Assembly (NCBI RefSeq): GCF_032362555.1 | Contig: NC_083517.1 | Span: forward strand, 7,088,001-7,152,000 | Direction of reading: 5' to 3' | Origin: Amyelois transitella | Lineage: Eukaryota > Arthropoda > Insecta > Lepidoptera > Pyralidae | DNA: 64,000 nt | Part shown: in pieces, positions 11,886-23,800 of the stretch | How positions within the stretch are numbered: the first letter of the stretch is position 1 | How the letters are laid out: each line of letters starts with the position of its first letter | Notes under the pieces: generated by a model | The model's database searches: none | Told to the model about the DNA's origin: nothing | The model's input: only the letters and a program-made list of their open reading frames with translations | Position numbers and translations under genes: made by a program

Positions 11886-12498
11886 AAAACTTTGTTCTCT
11901 TTGATGTTTAGGTTGATAACTGTAGTCAACTCTGTGGGCAGTTGTCACAGACATACTTATGACCAAATACTCAAAGATACATTGGTTTGACTTTAACAGA
12001 ATCTTCAGTTTATTTTTATTTCTAAATTATATTAACAGCAGGAGAGTAAAATTAAATATATTTATTGATTCTCCTGATTTCTTTATTGTAACAGTTATGT
12101 TTGATACATTTGAGTGTTTGGCCATAAGCCAAATTTAATTAAGTAAAAGAGTTTATTATTGCAATATATTTAACAACACTTAGTACTCGTCTCATTTACC
12201 AACCAATTCACTCATTTAAAAAGTATTACACTTCACTTTTGCTTAGTAAAATCGCTAATATCTCTATCTTTGCCTGAACGCTTCAGCCATCTTATCTTCG
12301 CCTGAACTCTTCAGGGCCCGAGGTCTGCCCAAATTAGTACAATTTCTGTCAGTAACTATTTTTTTTGGTCACTTGGCCACACATGTCAATAAAGAGCAGA
12401 GGGGAATATCTAGATTCATCAGGATGTAATAACGAAAACAGTTAATGTGAAAAAAAACGATGTTTACTTAAAATATATACCAGATATAAGAGCAGTTG

Positions 12499-15046
12499 TC
12501 ACTCGTCTTCTTTGACAATGTGTTTCTGTCTTTCCGGAACAAACGGAACAGCTCCAGGCTTGCTGTGTGCTCGTCTGTTGGCGTCTTTTCTCTTAGTCTT
12601 TTCTTTGATGGTCTTCAATTCCTTCTGAGCATTATACACATGTTTGGGGACATGCCTGTGACGGGCTATCCGTCTTATTTGTGGGTGATTTGCGAATTTC
12701 TCCTTCAAAGCTTCTGAGTAATTAAGAGCTGTCCTCTCGCGTGGCTTCAACTGAAATATTTTTTAAGTATTAGTTAAGTAGAATATATGCATATACATAT
12801 ATGGCACCAATATAAAAAAGAATAGGACCACTCCATCTCTTTCCCTTGGATGTCCTAAAAGGCGACTAAGGGATAGCTTACAAACTTGGGATTCTGTTTT
12901 AGGCGATGGGTTAGCAACCTGTCACTATTTGAACCTCAATTCTTATATTAAGCCAAATAGCTGAACGTGGCCATTCAGTCTTTTCAAGACTGTTGTCCTG
13001 TCTACCCCGCAAGGGATATCCCTTACAGACATGACCATATGTATGTGTGTATGTAGAATATTGGCCTATTTTGTGTGCTGGCAAATACATATAATCAACT
13101 TATTAATAATGCCTGGGAATTCTTTTATAACAACTTTACATACACTGATACAAACACACACATCACATGTACACACATATATCACTTATGGAGTAAACTG
13201 AGTCAATATAGTCACAAAAAAGACCAAAAGTCATTAACAGTGACAAGTCCTTTCACACCTCAGTTCCACAAAGTGGTATTCTTTCTTTGATAAAGAGAAA
13301 ACAATACTCACAACGCCCAATTTCTCAGAAGCTCTTGCTTTCCACATTCTTATGTTCATTTCATCAGAGCCTGATAATATGTATTTATTGTCCAAAGTCC
13401 ACTTGACACAAGTCAGCCTCTGCATCCTTTTGGTGTGGTAGACATCCCTAGAATTGCCTTTCAAGCTCTCAAAGATGCGGATTGTCTTATCGTAGCTTCC
13501 AGAGACCAATTCTCGTCCAGTTGGAGCATAGTCAACATCTATGACAGCTGATGTATGTCCCATGTGGATGTTCACAGGTTGTTTCAATTTTCTCACATCA
13601 AATGTGTACAAACTGTAAGATGATGTCAGAGTATAAACATTTTTATATATCATAAAAAAGCAACACTTACAAACTAAGCAGAGACAATACTAAAGTAAAA
13701 GTCAAAAGCTCCATTATTTTAATATCCATTTACAATATGGCCATACAAGAGGGTCAGTCAATAGATGAATGGTTTAATTATCAAATATGTAAGGGGCTAA
13801 CCTATGGATTTAGTTTTTTTTGAAATGTTTCAAAGTTCATGTTTCTCTTGAGGATTGTACATTAGAAATAATGGGAAAATTTTTGTACAAGGACTTATCT
13901 CAATCTAGGAACCAAAATACACAGACAGGGAAGGGAAAAGGGAAAAAAGACAACATTACTTTTAGTTTAGATAGTTAGGTTACTGTTGTATGACAAATTA
14001 CACTCACTTATAATCTTCATTTGCTACACTGAATATGAAGGCCTCCATAGGGTTCCAAGCTAGAGAATTGGATCTCAATTCCATTACTACTTTCCTCAAA
14101 GGACCTGACTCACGGCAGTCATACAGAATTATACTTCTATCACTTGCACAGGAAGCCAGTAAGTTGTTCTCCACCTGAAAAAATATTTCAAATTTGTGCT
14201 ATAATATAAATGTGTGTACCTAGCAATTAGAATTTGAAAGAAAAATCAAAATACCTGATTGAAGGCCACATGATGTAAACTGTCTACACCCCACTTGAAA
14301 ACTTTAATTGGTTCATTCCTTGTTTTTTCCCACAATTGGCAGTGCTCTCCACATGTTGCAAATATTGGCTTTGATCTATGATGAGAAACACCACTCACTA
14401 CTGACATACTCAGTAATGTATTCACTGGATCTTCATCTTCTTCAGAATGGATCTCAGATTTCCATGTTTTTATAGTTTTATCATCACCAACACTTGTAAA
14501 ACTGTCTCCATTTGGTGAATAACAAAGAGCCCGTACCCAACCTTCATGTGCTATAAAATGTCTAGTGCATTTACGAGCTGCTAAATCCCACAGACGTATC
14601 TCCCCATCAAAAGCACCACTGGCTAACACTGCCAATCTACTTGGATGTTTTGCTAAACTGGAAACTCCATCAGAATGGCCATCCAAGTTCCCAATAAAGG
14701 GTTTGGCAAACACTCTTTCTAGTTTAACAGCATTTAGAGCTCTGACATATTCCCGTGGAGCCTCCAGGGGATGAAGACTAGGGTCATAATTTCTTGGCAC
14801 TGGAAATAAAAAGCATTTATGAGGTTAGGTAAAGTATGAGTACATATGAAATCACTTAACTGGACTAAATAAATTCGATCGGAGACCTTGGCCATATCAT
14901 CTCGTAGTAGAGAGTAGTAACTCTGACTTCTGCATTTTATATCGAAATTCCGACACGTTTTACTTACATTTATGAATGTCCCTTTTCGTAGAACGAATAT
15001 AGTCGTCGGGGTTGCGACTTATAACCTTCACTTTTACTTGAGACAT
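12499..15046 (-). CDS. DCAF13: DDB1- and CUL4-associated factor 13 (Sof1), complete
   Basis: Exons, in transcription order: 15046-14968, 14799-14255, 14174-14008, 13612-13312 and 12750-12499. They join in frame to 447 residues plus stop; human DCAF13 is 445. The start MSQVKVKVISRNPDDYIRST runs into RNYDPSLHPLEAPREYVRAL and LERVFAKPF. WD40 blades follow (LDGHSDGV, GEIRLWDL, GDDKTIKTWK, SDRSIILYD, YTFDVRKL, YDKTIRIFE, DEMNIRMWKA). The C-terminal Sof1 domain runs from SEKLGVLKPRERTALNYSEA to HSKPGAVPFVPERQKH and is rich in basic residues. Family members act in the nucleolus in the U3 snoRNP/SSU processome for 18S rRNA maturation and can serve as a CRL4 substrate receptor; both are inferred from orthology. 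The last intron (12751-13311) holds a family A repeat. Confidence 0.96.
12802..13052 (+). repeat. Repeat family A, long copy
   Basis: Runs from GGCACCAATATAAAAAAGAA through CCACTCCATCTCTTTCCC, AGCAACCTGTCACTATTTGA and AAGACTGTTGTCCTGTCTAC to a TATGTATGTGTGTATG tail. It is about 250 bases long and second in completeness to the copy at 61915-62200. It lies in the last intron of DCAF13, antisense to it. Confidence 0.85.
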
Positions 15047-16116
15047 TTTAAAATATGCTCATAACATTTAATTAATGCGAGTTTATAGGATTTTATTAAT
15101 TCTGTGATACGTAATATCTAGCGTTTTGAATAAAATTGTTCCGTGATTATGATTTGAACCTCATGCAATGCATGCGTCGCATTAAAATATACTATATTGT
15201 TTGTTTTGACATTTGATTTGACACATAACCAAATAAATTTCTGTGTCATGTCTGGATCAGGTGGTCTGACATTGACATTATCACTGATCTCTATCTTTAT
15301 TATGTAGGTACTTTGGATTTCATTCTTGGCGATGTAAAAATCAAAAAGGCCCCTGTGCCCTGTACAGATAAACCTTGAGCCAAATCGTTTGCGATCGTGG
15401 CGTGAAGCTATTCCAAAGCTGTTTTTAGCACACATTTACATACGGCTCATTGTGCTTTGAGGCTTTGAATATGGATGGAGGTAGAAACTCGGCTGCAGCG
15501 CCAGTTATGCTGTGGGTGTACCAAAAAAGGTGACTAGAGAAATTGGGCATACATTCATCTAATGTAAGTTTCCATGCTAGGCTGTTCTGATATCAAAGAC
15601 AAAATATCGTGACCCACCGCCGCAGTGAAAAAATCTTTAGAATAAAAAATATTATTGTGACGGTAGGTTTATTAGTTCACTTTTGCAGCATCAAGCGGAA
15701 CGAGCGGAGTTTCAACTTCTACATGGTCAGTTAGAGTAAATTAAAAAAGGGATTTATGGCGGCCCCCCTCGAAATAAAAAATATAGTTTTAATCTTATTT
15801 TCGTAATCTCATAATCGCATTAGATGTTTATGCCTATATTTATTATGTGTTTATATCACTATGCTTTTTAATGATTATGGTTTAGATAATTGTGTGTAAA
15901 TAATAAAAGTAAAATGTAAATAGTCAAAAGTATTCTTGACTAAAACACGGCTCACTTGTCACGTCACATCAGTGACCACAAATCCCATGATGAGACGTAT
16001 TCGTTATATTAGGTATCAGAATAAATATTATTAATATATTTTTTATATATATTCTGATATATTTAAATAATAACCATGTAATATTTCATTCGTATTTGAT
16101 ACACTTGTACAAGTAC

Positions 16117-16400
16117 AAAGTGTAACAAACAATTTCCTAAAATTCCGCATCAAAATCGCAACGAGAACTACATACTGACAAACATACGTACCTATAGGTT
16201 AAACTGAGAACCATCTTTTATTTTTGTAGGCGGTTTTAAAAAGAGAATCGCCTCTAATCGATATTGTCCTTTTTTGAAGTCGGTTGATTTTTTTTAACCT
16301 TCTAAAGAAAGTGTAATAAACACTTTCCTGAAAACTACATCAAAATCGGTTCAGCCAAATGCGAGATACGCGGATACAGGTCAAACTGAGAACAATTTCA
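16117..16400. repeat. Two tandemly placed diverged repeat units
   Basis: The first unit (about 16117-16240) and the second (about 16305-16410) both run GTGTAA(C/T)AAAC, then TTTCCT-AAAA, then GCATCAAAATCG or TACATCAAAATCGG, then GTTAAACTGAGAAC or GTCAAACTGAGAAC. The linker contains TTTTTTGAAGTCGGTTGA, a motif of common lepidopteran dispersed repeats. The element class is not certain. Confidence 0.55.
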
Positions 16401-17169
16401 CTACTATATGAAAAAATGAACGTGAACTAATATATTAGCGCTTTAAAAATATTAGATAAAAAATTACATATTCATAGCCGTTGTTGTGAACACCTACCCA
16501 CAATAAAAAAGCCCGCAAAGCTTTTGTTTGTGCTTTTTTGACATTGATATTTAAGATTCATTCATTGGAAGGAATTGGAAGTCGGCTGCATTACCTAAAT
16601 AAAGATACTATTTATTTGGCTTTACTGGAAATTGTAAAATTGCATTTTTTTCTTTGTTTTTCTTGATAACTAGATATAGTAAAATATGAGATAAATTGAA
16701 CTTTCTCAAAATCTCGACATGTATTTTATCAGAAGGGTCAAATGTGGAAACTGTATGTAATTATTTAGAGGTAAGCTTTAATAATATACCTACTACAAAA
16801 CAAATGGTGACCAGTTTTTGCACACTACTTGAATTTTTCACCTACATTTTATAAGATACGTAATGTAATTGTCTTTAATTGGAGGTTTAGAGATGACTCT
16901 AGGAAGCGAAATAAGCATGTAGCATGAAGGCTATGATGAACATGTATAATCCCAATTTTATTATTATAATTGCCAAGAATGTATGTATTTGTTACTCATC
17001 TACACCGGACAGATTTTAATTAAATTTAATACACGGGTAGAATATAACATAGAATAATACTTATGTGGGGTACCATTTATACTGAAATTCTCACTCGTAT
17101 TAAATCCCTGAGCACAGCTAGGACATTATGAAATAAACGATTGTTGGAGAGCCAACTATTATATCTTAA

Positions 17170-17370
17170 TAACTAGCTGTTGCCTACAGTTTCGCTGATG
17201 GACATTGTTGTTTAACATATATCCTATCTAAAAAGTCTTTCCTGGATAAAGGGTATCAGATACTTATGTTCATCTCAAGGGCTTAGGCATGCTTTTCCCG
17301 TGGTTTTGCTCAGTCAGAACATTGTCATTCATAGACGATCCCACAGGAACATACAATCCTAAAAGGAGAT
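17170..17370 (-). mobile_element. Helitron-like remnant
   Basis: The plus strand reads ACTAGCTGTTGCCTACAGTT followed by TCGC; its reverse complement ends ...GCAACAGCTAGT, the usual 3' end of lepidopteran Helitrons. The body (CATATATCCTATCTAAAAAG etc.) is degenerate and no clear 5' end is visible. Confidence 0.45.
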
Positions 17371-17375
17371 ATTTT

Positions 17376-17560
17376 ACCACAGAATAGAATAGATTTATTT
17401 TCAAAATTGGATACAAGGTATTACTTATTGACATCACATCACTTAAATCTAATTATAACTACTACTGCTTCCAAAGCGCATATGTAGAAGAAGCGGCGGA
17501 ACAAACTACACTGCAGCATTTTCATCGGATGTCAATATACAAATATAGATCTCTTAAATC
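17376..17560 (-). mobile_element. LINE 3' UTR fragment
   Basis: On the minus strand it contains TTGTTCCGCCGCTTCTTCTA, then CATATGCGCTTTGGAAGCAG, and ends AATAAATCTATTCTATTCT. A 5'-truncated fragment with an AT-rich terminal repeat is the usual form of non-LTR insertions. The family is not assigned. Confidence 0.55.
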
Positions 17561-18454
17561 TAAATCATGGACGAATGCACATTGTCTACATTCCAAAAAA
17601 ATGAATGAATGTAGAGCTAGTTATTTCAATACAATAATTTTTATCTAAAATTAATATAGTTTTTTTTACTAATGAAAAATGAAAATAACCTTCAATAATC
17701 ACCATAAGAATACCTACCTGTTAACATAAAAACTGATGTACAGAACTCAGAAAAGAGTATTTTTTTTGTTTCATAGCCCAGGTAGGATGTGTTCCTGTAC
17801 TACCACTCTACATGCATTGTTCGCATATTTAACTCTGACACTATCCATTTGAACACCCATACAGATGCTCTCAACATGCCTACCTATGTACTTAAACAAA
17901 TCTTTGCGTGCATTTTAATTTCACATTATTTCAGAATCTATAAATCCAATTAATGTGCTCTAAAGGGTGAAATTTCTCTCCGTAAATTATCTTGATCATG
18001 GAATAATTTTAAATCATAATATATCCTTTTGTAGTAGTAATGCTCAAAATGCACCTTTTAATTTACATTATTTTTTATGTATAAATAACCATATAGTTAA
18101 TTATAAAAGTTAGATATATGGTATTGCAGACTTTTTTATAGAACCCATATTTTTGTAAACAAAACAAAAAACCTAAAACCTATATTTATTTCAAAACAAA
18201 TAAATACCTATGGCACTTTTTGAATAATATAGCTTTGTAATGGTGGAGGAGAGGTATACAAAATTTCAAATTTTCATTCAGGGACTCAGGACAGGGGCTA
18301 GTAACAGATCCCCTTAAGCTAAAAGAACAGGGGCTGGCACATACTTAGTATGTTTTTTATCTTTCTTGTGAGACTATCAAAAGTGTTAAAAAAAATTTAT
18401 TATGCATATACCTACATGTATATTAAATTACTCTTCTTGTTCACTGAGTTTCAT

Positions 18455-18560
18455 ATTTGTAGCTAATACACGCTTTCGCCCGCATGCAAAATTTCATGGA
18501 GATCGGTTCAGTGGTTTTGACGTGAAAGGCGGACAAACACTTCACTCTTCTCGTGTAGCA
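18455..18560 (+). repeat. Degenerate dispersed repeat
   Basis: Contains TTTCGCCCGCATGCAAAATT, then TCATGGAGATCGGTTCAGTG and GTTTTGACGTGAAAGGCGGA. This wording is typical of high-copy lepidopteran elements. It explains the open frame at 18402-18650, which is therefore not called as a gene. Confidence 0.5.
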
Positions 18561-18769
18561 GAATTTTTGTTACTAACTTTAGTAGGTAATAAAAATTCTG
18601 CTGGATATAGCTTTCTGATTATGTCAAAAAATATGATTACGCTAAAATAATGACGTACCTACCTAGTCGTCGCTGAAAGACTCCTTTGTTGGGTCTATTT
18701 ATTGTATGAATATTATTTTAGCCGTACGTGGCTCGCCTATTTAGTTCCGATAAGGCATCAAACTTGCTA

Positions 18770-18960
18770 GAATATCTTTCGGTCTCTGTGTCCACCCACG
18801 CCGGTGCGGTGACCAGCCAGTCTTAGTTTGTTCGTTGACCCGCCGACAAGCGCTCGCAGCACTGCCTCGTTGCGCGTGCGCATAGTTCTATGTCATTTCT
18901 TCAGCGATTGATCTCATTTAAATTTTTATTATTTTTAATAGAGTTAGTGACCTCATCAGT
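18770..18960 (+). promoter_or_regulatory. GC-rich island, possible P4HA promoter or 5' exon
   Basis: A local rise in GC (CACCCACGCCGGTGCGGTGA, then GCGCTCGCAGC and GTTGCGCGTGCGCATAG) in AT-rich DNA about 1.9 kb upstream of the P4HA start exon. That exon begins right after a splice acceptor (TTTCAG|AAATG), so a noncoding 5' exon must lie upstream. The link is inference; there is no TATA box. Confidence 0.3.
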
Positions 18961-20817
18961 ACTTATTTAGTTCATTGAACGCGCTTTTTGGTAAGATTCC
19001 GTATTTTATAGAGCCATCTTCCTAGTAAGTTAATGCTTGGCAATAAAAGCTTTTATTCTTTCTTATATCTTTGGCTAGAAATGCATAGTAAATAAGGATT
19101 TATGTCAAAAAAACGTTTCTTGATATCACAAATAATAGATGATTACTTTGCCATATAAAATAAAGGGAACCATATCCCCCTCATTGTTTAGTACATTTTC
19201 GACTCTGTAAGTGTTCACCAATGATCGGGATAATATTGGCTTGCCGGCTGCGTATGCGCATAGTCATAAAGACATATTAGTTATAGTAACATAGTGTTAA
19301 AAATGATTGATAATGGGGTCAGTTGAGACCGAGATATTTATGTTTGAACCGGCTTCACATCACATGTCACGTCTGCTCTTACATCTAATATTCCGGCCCG
19401 TTCTAGAAATGTATTTTAATTGAAATTATTAAATTTAACTTCATAATAACTTAATTACTGTCAAAATCATATTATGAATGGTATCTTAATGGCAGTACCT
19501 AGGAATATTTTTCATTTAAGTACATATATGTACAATGTGTTCGGAATAAAAGCATTAATTTATTAATTGAAGTCTACTCTTGAGCAAGCGTTTTTTGTTT
19601 ATTTTTCTATATATCTTGTAACATGTAAAAGGTATCTATCATTATAATTTTTGACAAATCAAGAAGTAATACTAGAAATGCCGCAAAGCAAATCTAGAAT
19701 TTCGAAGCACAACAGCTGATTGTGTAACTCACAATACAAAAACAAATGAACATAGATCTTCTTATATATCTCAGTCATCGTATATCTCACATCTCAGGTG
19801 GCCTACCATAATTCCTTGTTCAATCATTTCGTTCTACCATTAGCTGGCCATAAATTCGACAAAACAAACCTTCGAAGAACACCTTCAGCTGATCTTTATT
19901 TCGATAGAACATACCTTCTCCTTTCTCGTAATACTGCACTTATTTTCGGATTGTAGTTGACCGTTGAAATTCGAAAAAACAGTAAATTTTGAAAAAGCCA
20001 AGGTTCATATTGGACTGCCAAATTTTGTATAAGTACCAACGAAGAAATGCATTTACATATATCATTTGCATTGTTTTTGCCACGTAATAAATTCCTGCAC
20101 AAAACCTTTATTGTGATGAGTTCATTCCCACTAAATTTAACTCTTTATGCGCAAGTTGGTTGTTAAAATACCGTAACTGGTCGCTTGACTAAATATGATG
20201 TGCATTTGTCTGAAACATTCATAGATTTATGTTTTTGGTTTTAGCACAGGTTTTAGGTAGGCACAGTAGTTAAGTTTCCGGAAATTGTAAAATAGAAAAG
20301 TTCGAAAACGTCGACAAAATGATTAACTTAGTAGACTAGCTGATGCCGACGACTACTTTGCATGGCTGGACGATTTTTGTTAAGGTATCATTTCCATATT
20401 AATTATAGTTTAGCTGGACCATCATAGGTACTCGTAGTTCTCCATCAGTTGTTCCAGTTATAGTTAAGATCATTTAATGGTTAGCGTGTACAAACAAACA
20501 GATAACCAGACGGAGATTACTTTTTTAAAATTCTAACTCTGCCACTGTTACATTATATTCAAAGTACATAAATTAATTTTTTACTATTTTGTTATATGCA
20601 GATATTGATATTGATTAATATCTTTAAATTCCGATTACGTTCATTAAAAAAAAGTGTATTAAGTATTGTTTATTTGGTGTTCCTTATTTTCACAGCAGAT
20701 AAAGTTATAAAAAACAACAAACTTTTTTTGTTGAAAAGAAGTTAATTCAACAAGGAACACTGCTACTAGTAACAACGGTAACTAATAATCTAAAAATTAA
20801 ATCTCTTTGTTTCAGAA

Positions 20818-23800
20818 ATGCGACTCATGAAGATGGTTCCTATAATGTACAATTTGCATTTATTATCTTACGTTATATTGATTGTATTGCCATGGACGCG
20901 ATCAGAGCTATTCACCGCCATAGCCGAGGTGGAACCTTTGTTGGAGACGCATCAGAGGATCATAGATGACTTGGATCACTATGTCAGCTTGGAAGAGAAA
21001 AGACTTCTACATTTAAAAAAGTAAGTACGTGCAACGTCATATTAAAATTTTGTGTTGCTGGCTGATGAAAAAAAATATTAATTCTTTACATTATGGAAAA
21101 ATCTTACTCGTATTGTGGTTTCAAAATTAAAGCGACAGGTTTATTTGACAAGGCCATTTGTATAACGGTCGGAGCTGAGTCGTATATTAGTAACCGCATA
21201 TCAGTAGCCTGTGTGTCTTCACCTTTTAAATAAATTCTTAGCTTTTAATCATTAGATTTTCTAGAATATCCCGACGCTTTTATTATATTAAGGGATTGAG
21301 GATAGTGCGTGTGTTTGTCTAGATCAATAATGAAATATGTCTTTGTTTCAGAACACTAAATCTTTATAAAAAGGAGCATGAAAAAGCTATGGAGGATATT
21401 CCTAATTATTTGGGGAATCCGATTAATGCATTTACCCTTATCAAAAGACTGACTACAGATTTGGATGCCATAGAGCAGAGTATCAAAAGTGGTACAGGTT
21501 AGTAAACTTAAAATGATATTTACAAATAAGAACGTCTTCATTTTTATATTCGCTTGAAAATGAACAGCAATACCTAATGTTGACTTTTAAATAAATATAT
21601 CAGGTGATTTGGAAGCTAAATATTAAATTTTAAACCTAACAATGTTTTTCAATGTAAATTTTGAACCTAGGTCACAGTGTAGATATTCTAATATCAACTT
21701 TTTGTTTTTATTTTCACAGAATATTCTTTGTATCGTAAGTATTTTAAATACTTTTGATTGAACTAAGTATAAGTCTCATTTTATCATCATGAATATGGTT
21801 ATATTTTTGCATTCCATAAACCCCTCTACCTACCCTTTTAGGAAAGGGATTTTAAATAATGGATTGTCGACATTTTTTTTCTATCATACATATAAAAAAT
21901 GGACAAGCCGTTATCAGCGGAACTAAAACAATTTTTATCGGTTTGAGAATCGAAATGCCGAGAACCGTTTAAATATTGCGTCATTAGTAGATACTATGTA
22001 GGTATTTGTATTTTTTTAATTAATATAATTTTCCTTTGCCACAGAATATATAAAGAACGTGACAATCAACCACAAAGACGTGAAATATCCGGCTGCGGAG
22101 GATTTATCCGGCGCTGCGCACGCGTTGATACGATTGCAAGAAACCTACAGGCTCAATGTGAAGGATCTAGCTGAGGGTATGCTAAACGGCGTCGTGTATA
22201 GGTAAGAAAAAATATTTTCATGGTTTTCAATAATAATGCTCCATAAATTATTTTTTGTAAGCAAAAAAAAAAAGATGAAAGATAGTTAAGATAGGTTAAG
22301 ATAGAATCTAAAGATGTTTGGCCATTGGTTCATAAATCCTTAAAATTTTATCAAATCTATACTAATATTATAAAGCTGAAGAGTTTGTTTGTTTGTTTGA
22401 ACACGCTAATCTCAGGAACTACTGGTTCGAATTGAAAAATTCTTCTTTTTGCGTTGAATAGACCATTTATCGAGGAAGGCTTTAGGCTATATAACATCAC
22501 GCTGCAACTATTAGGAGCGAAGAAATAATGGAAAATGTGAAAAAAAAAACGGGGGAATTTTATTATTCATACTTAGGGTTTCAATGATGCCCAAAATAAC
22601 TTTTCCATGCGGACGGAGTCGCGGGCACAGCTAGTCTGCTATAAAATTATGGGTATTTTGTATTTTTGAGAGTAAATTAACTTTTGATTTCGTGACATAA
22701 TTGCGATAGGATGGATGAATTCGTTTCACTTCAACAGTACCTAAGCGGTAAATTGATATGTAGTAAGTACTTATTGAAGTACTGAAAAAACACTTTTAAC
22801 AGTGAAAAAAATCGGTATTTGTCTTAACCGTAAAAACTTATACTCGTTAAATTTTGCGAACATGTAATAAGGCTGAATAGTAAATTGATGATATGCATAC
22901 GAATAGACGCAAGGCAAGCAAATTTAGAGAGAATTGTCCAAGAGCAAATTGCCATAAACGTATTTAGTAAATACTATTTACAGGAGAAAATGGATTATAC
23001 TCGTATGATACTATTCTGGGATGGGCAGTTTTTAGTAAAATTAAAATTGTGTGGTCCAAGCTATTCTGAAGTGGGCCGGTCCACGTGGCCCAAGCTTTCA
23101 TACGCAACTCTGAGTCATATAATTAAGACATCCCGTGAACACGTAAATATGAAAGAAAGAGGAAATTTACTTTCTTCATCTAAATTAATATGATATTACC
23201 GGAACGTCATGTACGTCATGGCGCTACATATGTATATGTATTTTTTATACTTTGTTTGCATGCTTATTAAAGTATTTTTTTAATTCAACCTGTTCTAGCT
23301 TAGATGGCTGCATGAATTTAGAACCAATTTTAAGGTACAGAAAAATAACCATTATTGCATTTCTTTTCTGTTATTTTTGTGCAAAGCAACATAATCAAAC
23401 TTTTTTTGAATTAACGGTATAGTACGTTTTCTGTACAAGATAATTTTCAACTTTGTCTTCTTCTTTCAAACTTTGGCACTTTATGGCTTTTTTTTGTAGG
23501 TACTAGCTTTTACTCGTTTCGCCCGCACGAATTTAGCGCCACGTACAAAAGAATACAGATGTTTCGCAAATCCCACGGGATCTGTAGTTTTTACCGGGAG
23601 GGCAAGTACCCTATGTCCTTCTTCAGTATTCTTCAATATACGCAAAATTTCAAAAGATTGCTTCTGTAGATAACATGAGAAGAGACATCACACAAACAAA
23701 TAACTAAGTTTCACATTTATAATATTAGATCTATAACATGGGTCCTAGTGACCTTGAAGCAACTGGGACCACACAAAGATTCGAGAGACTTGGAATAAAT

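Larger units (their letters stand above)
15047..20817. other. Intergenic between DCAF13 and P4HA, repeat-rich
   Basis: No assembled gene. Contents: the DCAF13 5' side, two unnamed coding-like frames (15118-15435 minus, 15471-15529 plus; see findings), a two-copy repeat at 16117-16400, a Helitron remnant near 17170-17370, a LINE tail at 17376-17560, a degenerate repeat at 18455-18560 and a GC-rich island at 18770-18910. The rest is AT-rich with nothing recognisable. Confidence 0.6.

Noticed and set aside
18402-18650. 82-codon plus-strand frame
   Set aside because: The frame runs through a dispersed repeat (CATGGAGATCGGTTCAGTG) and has no gene context.
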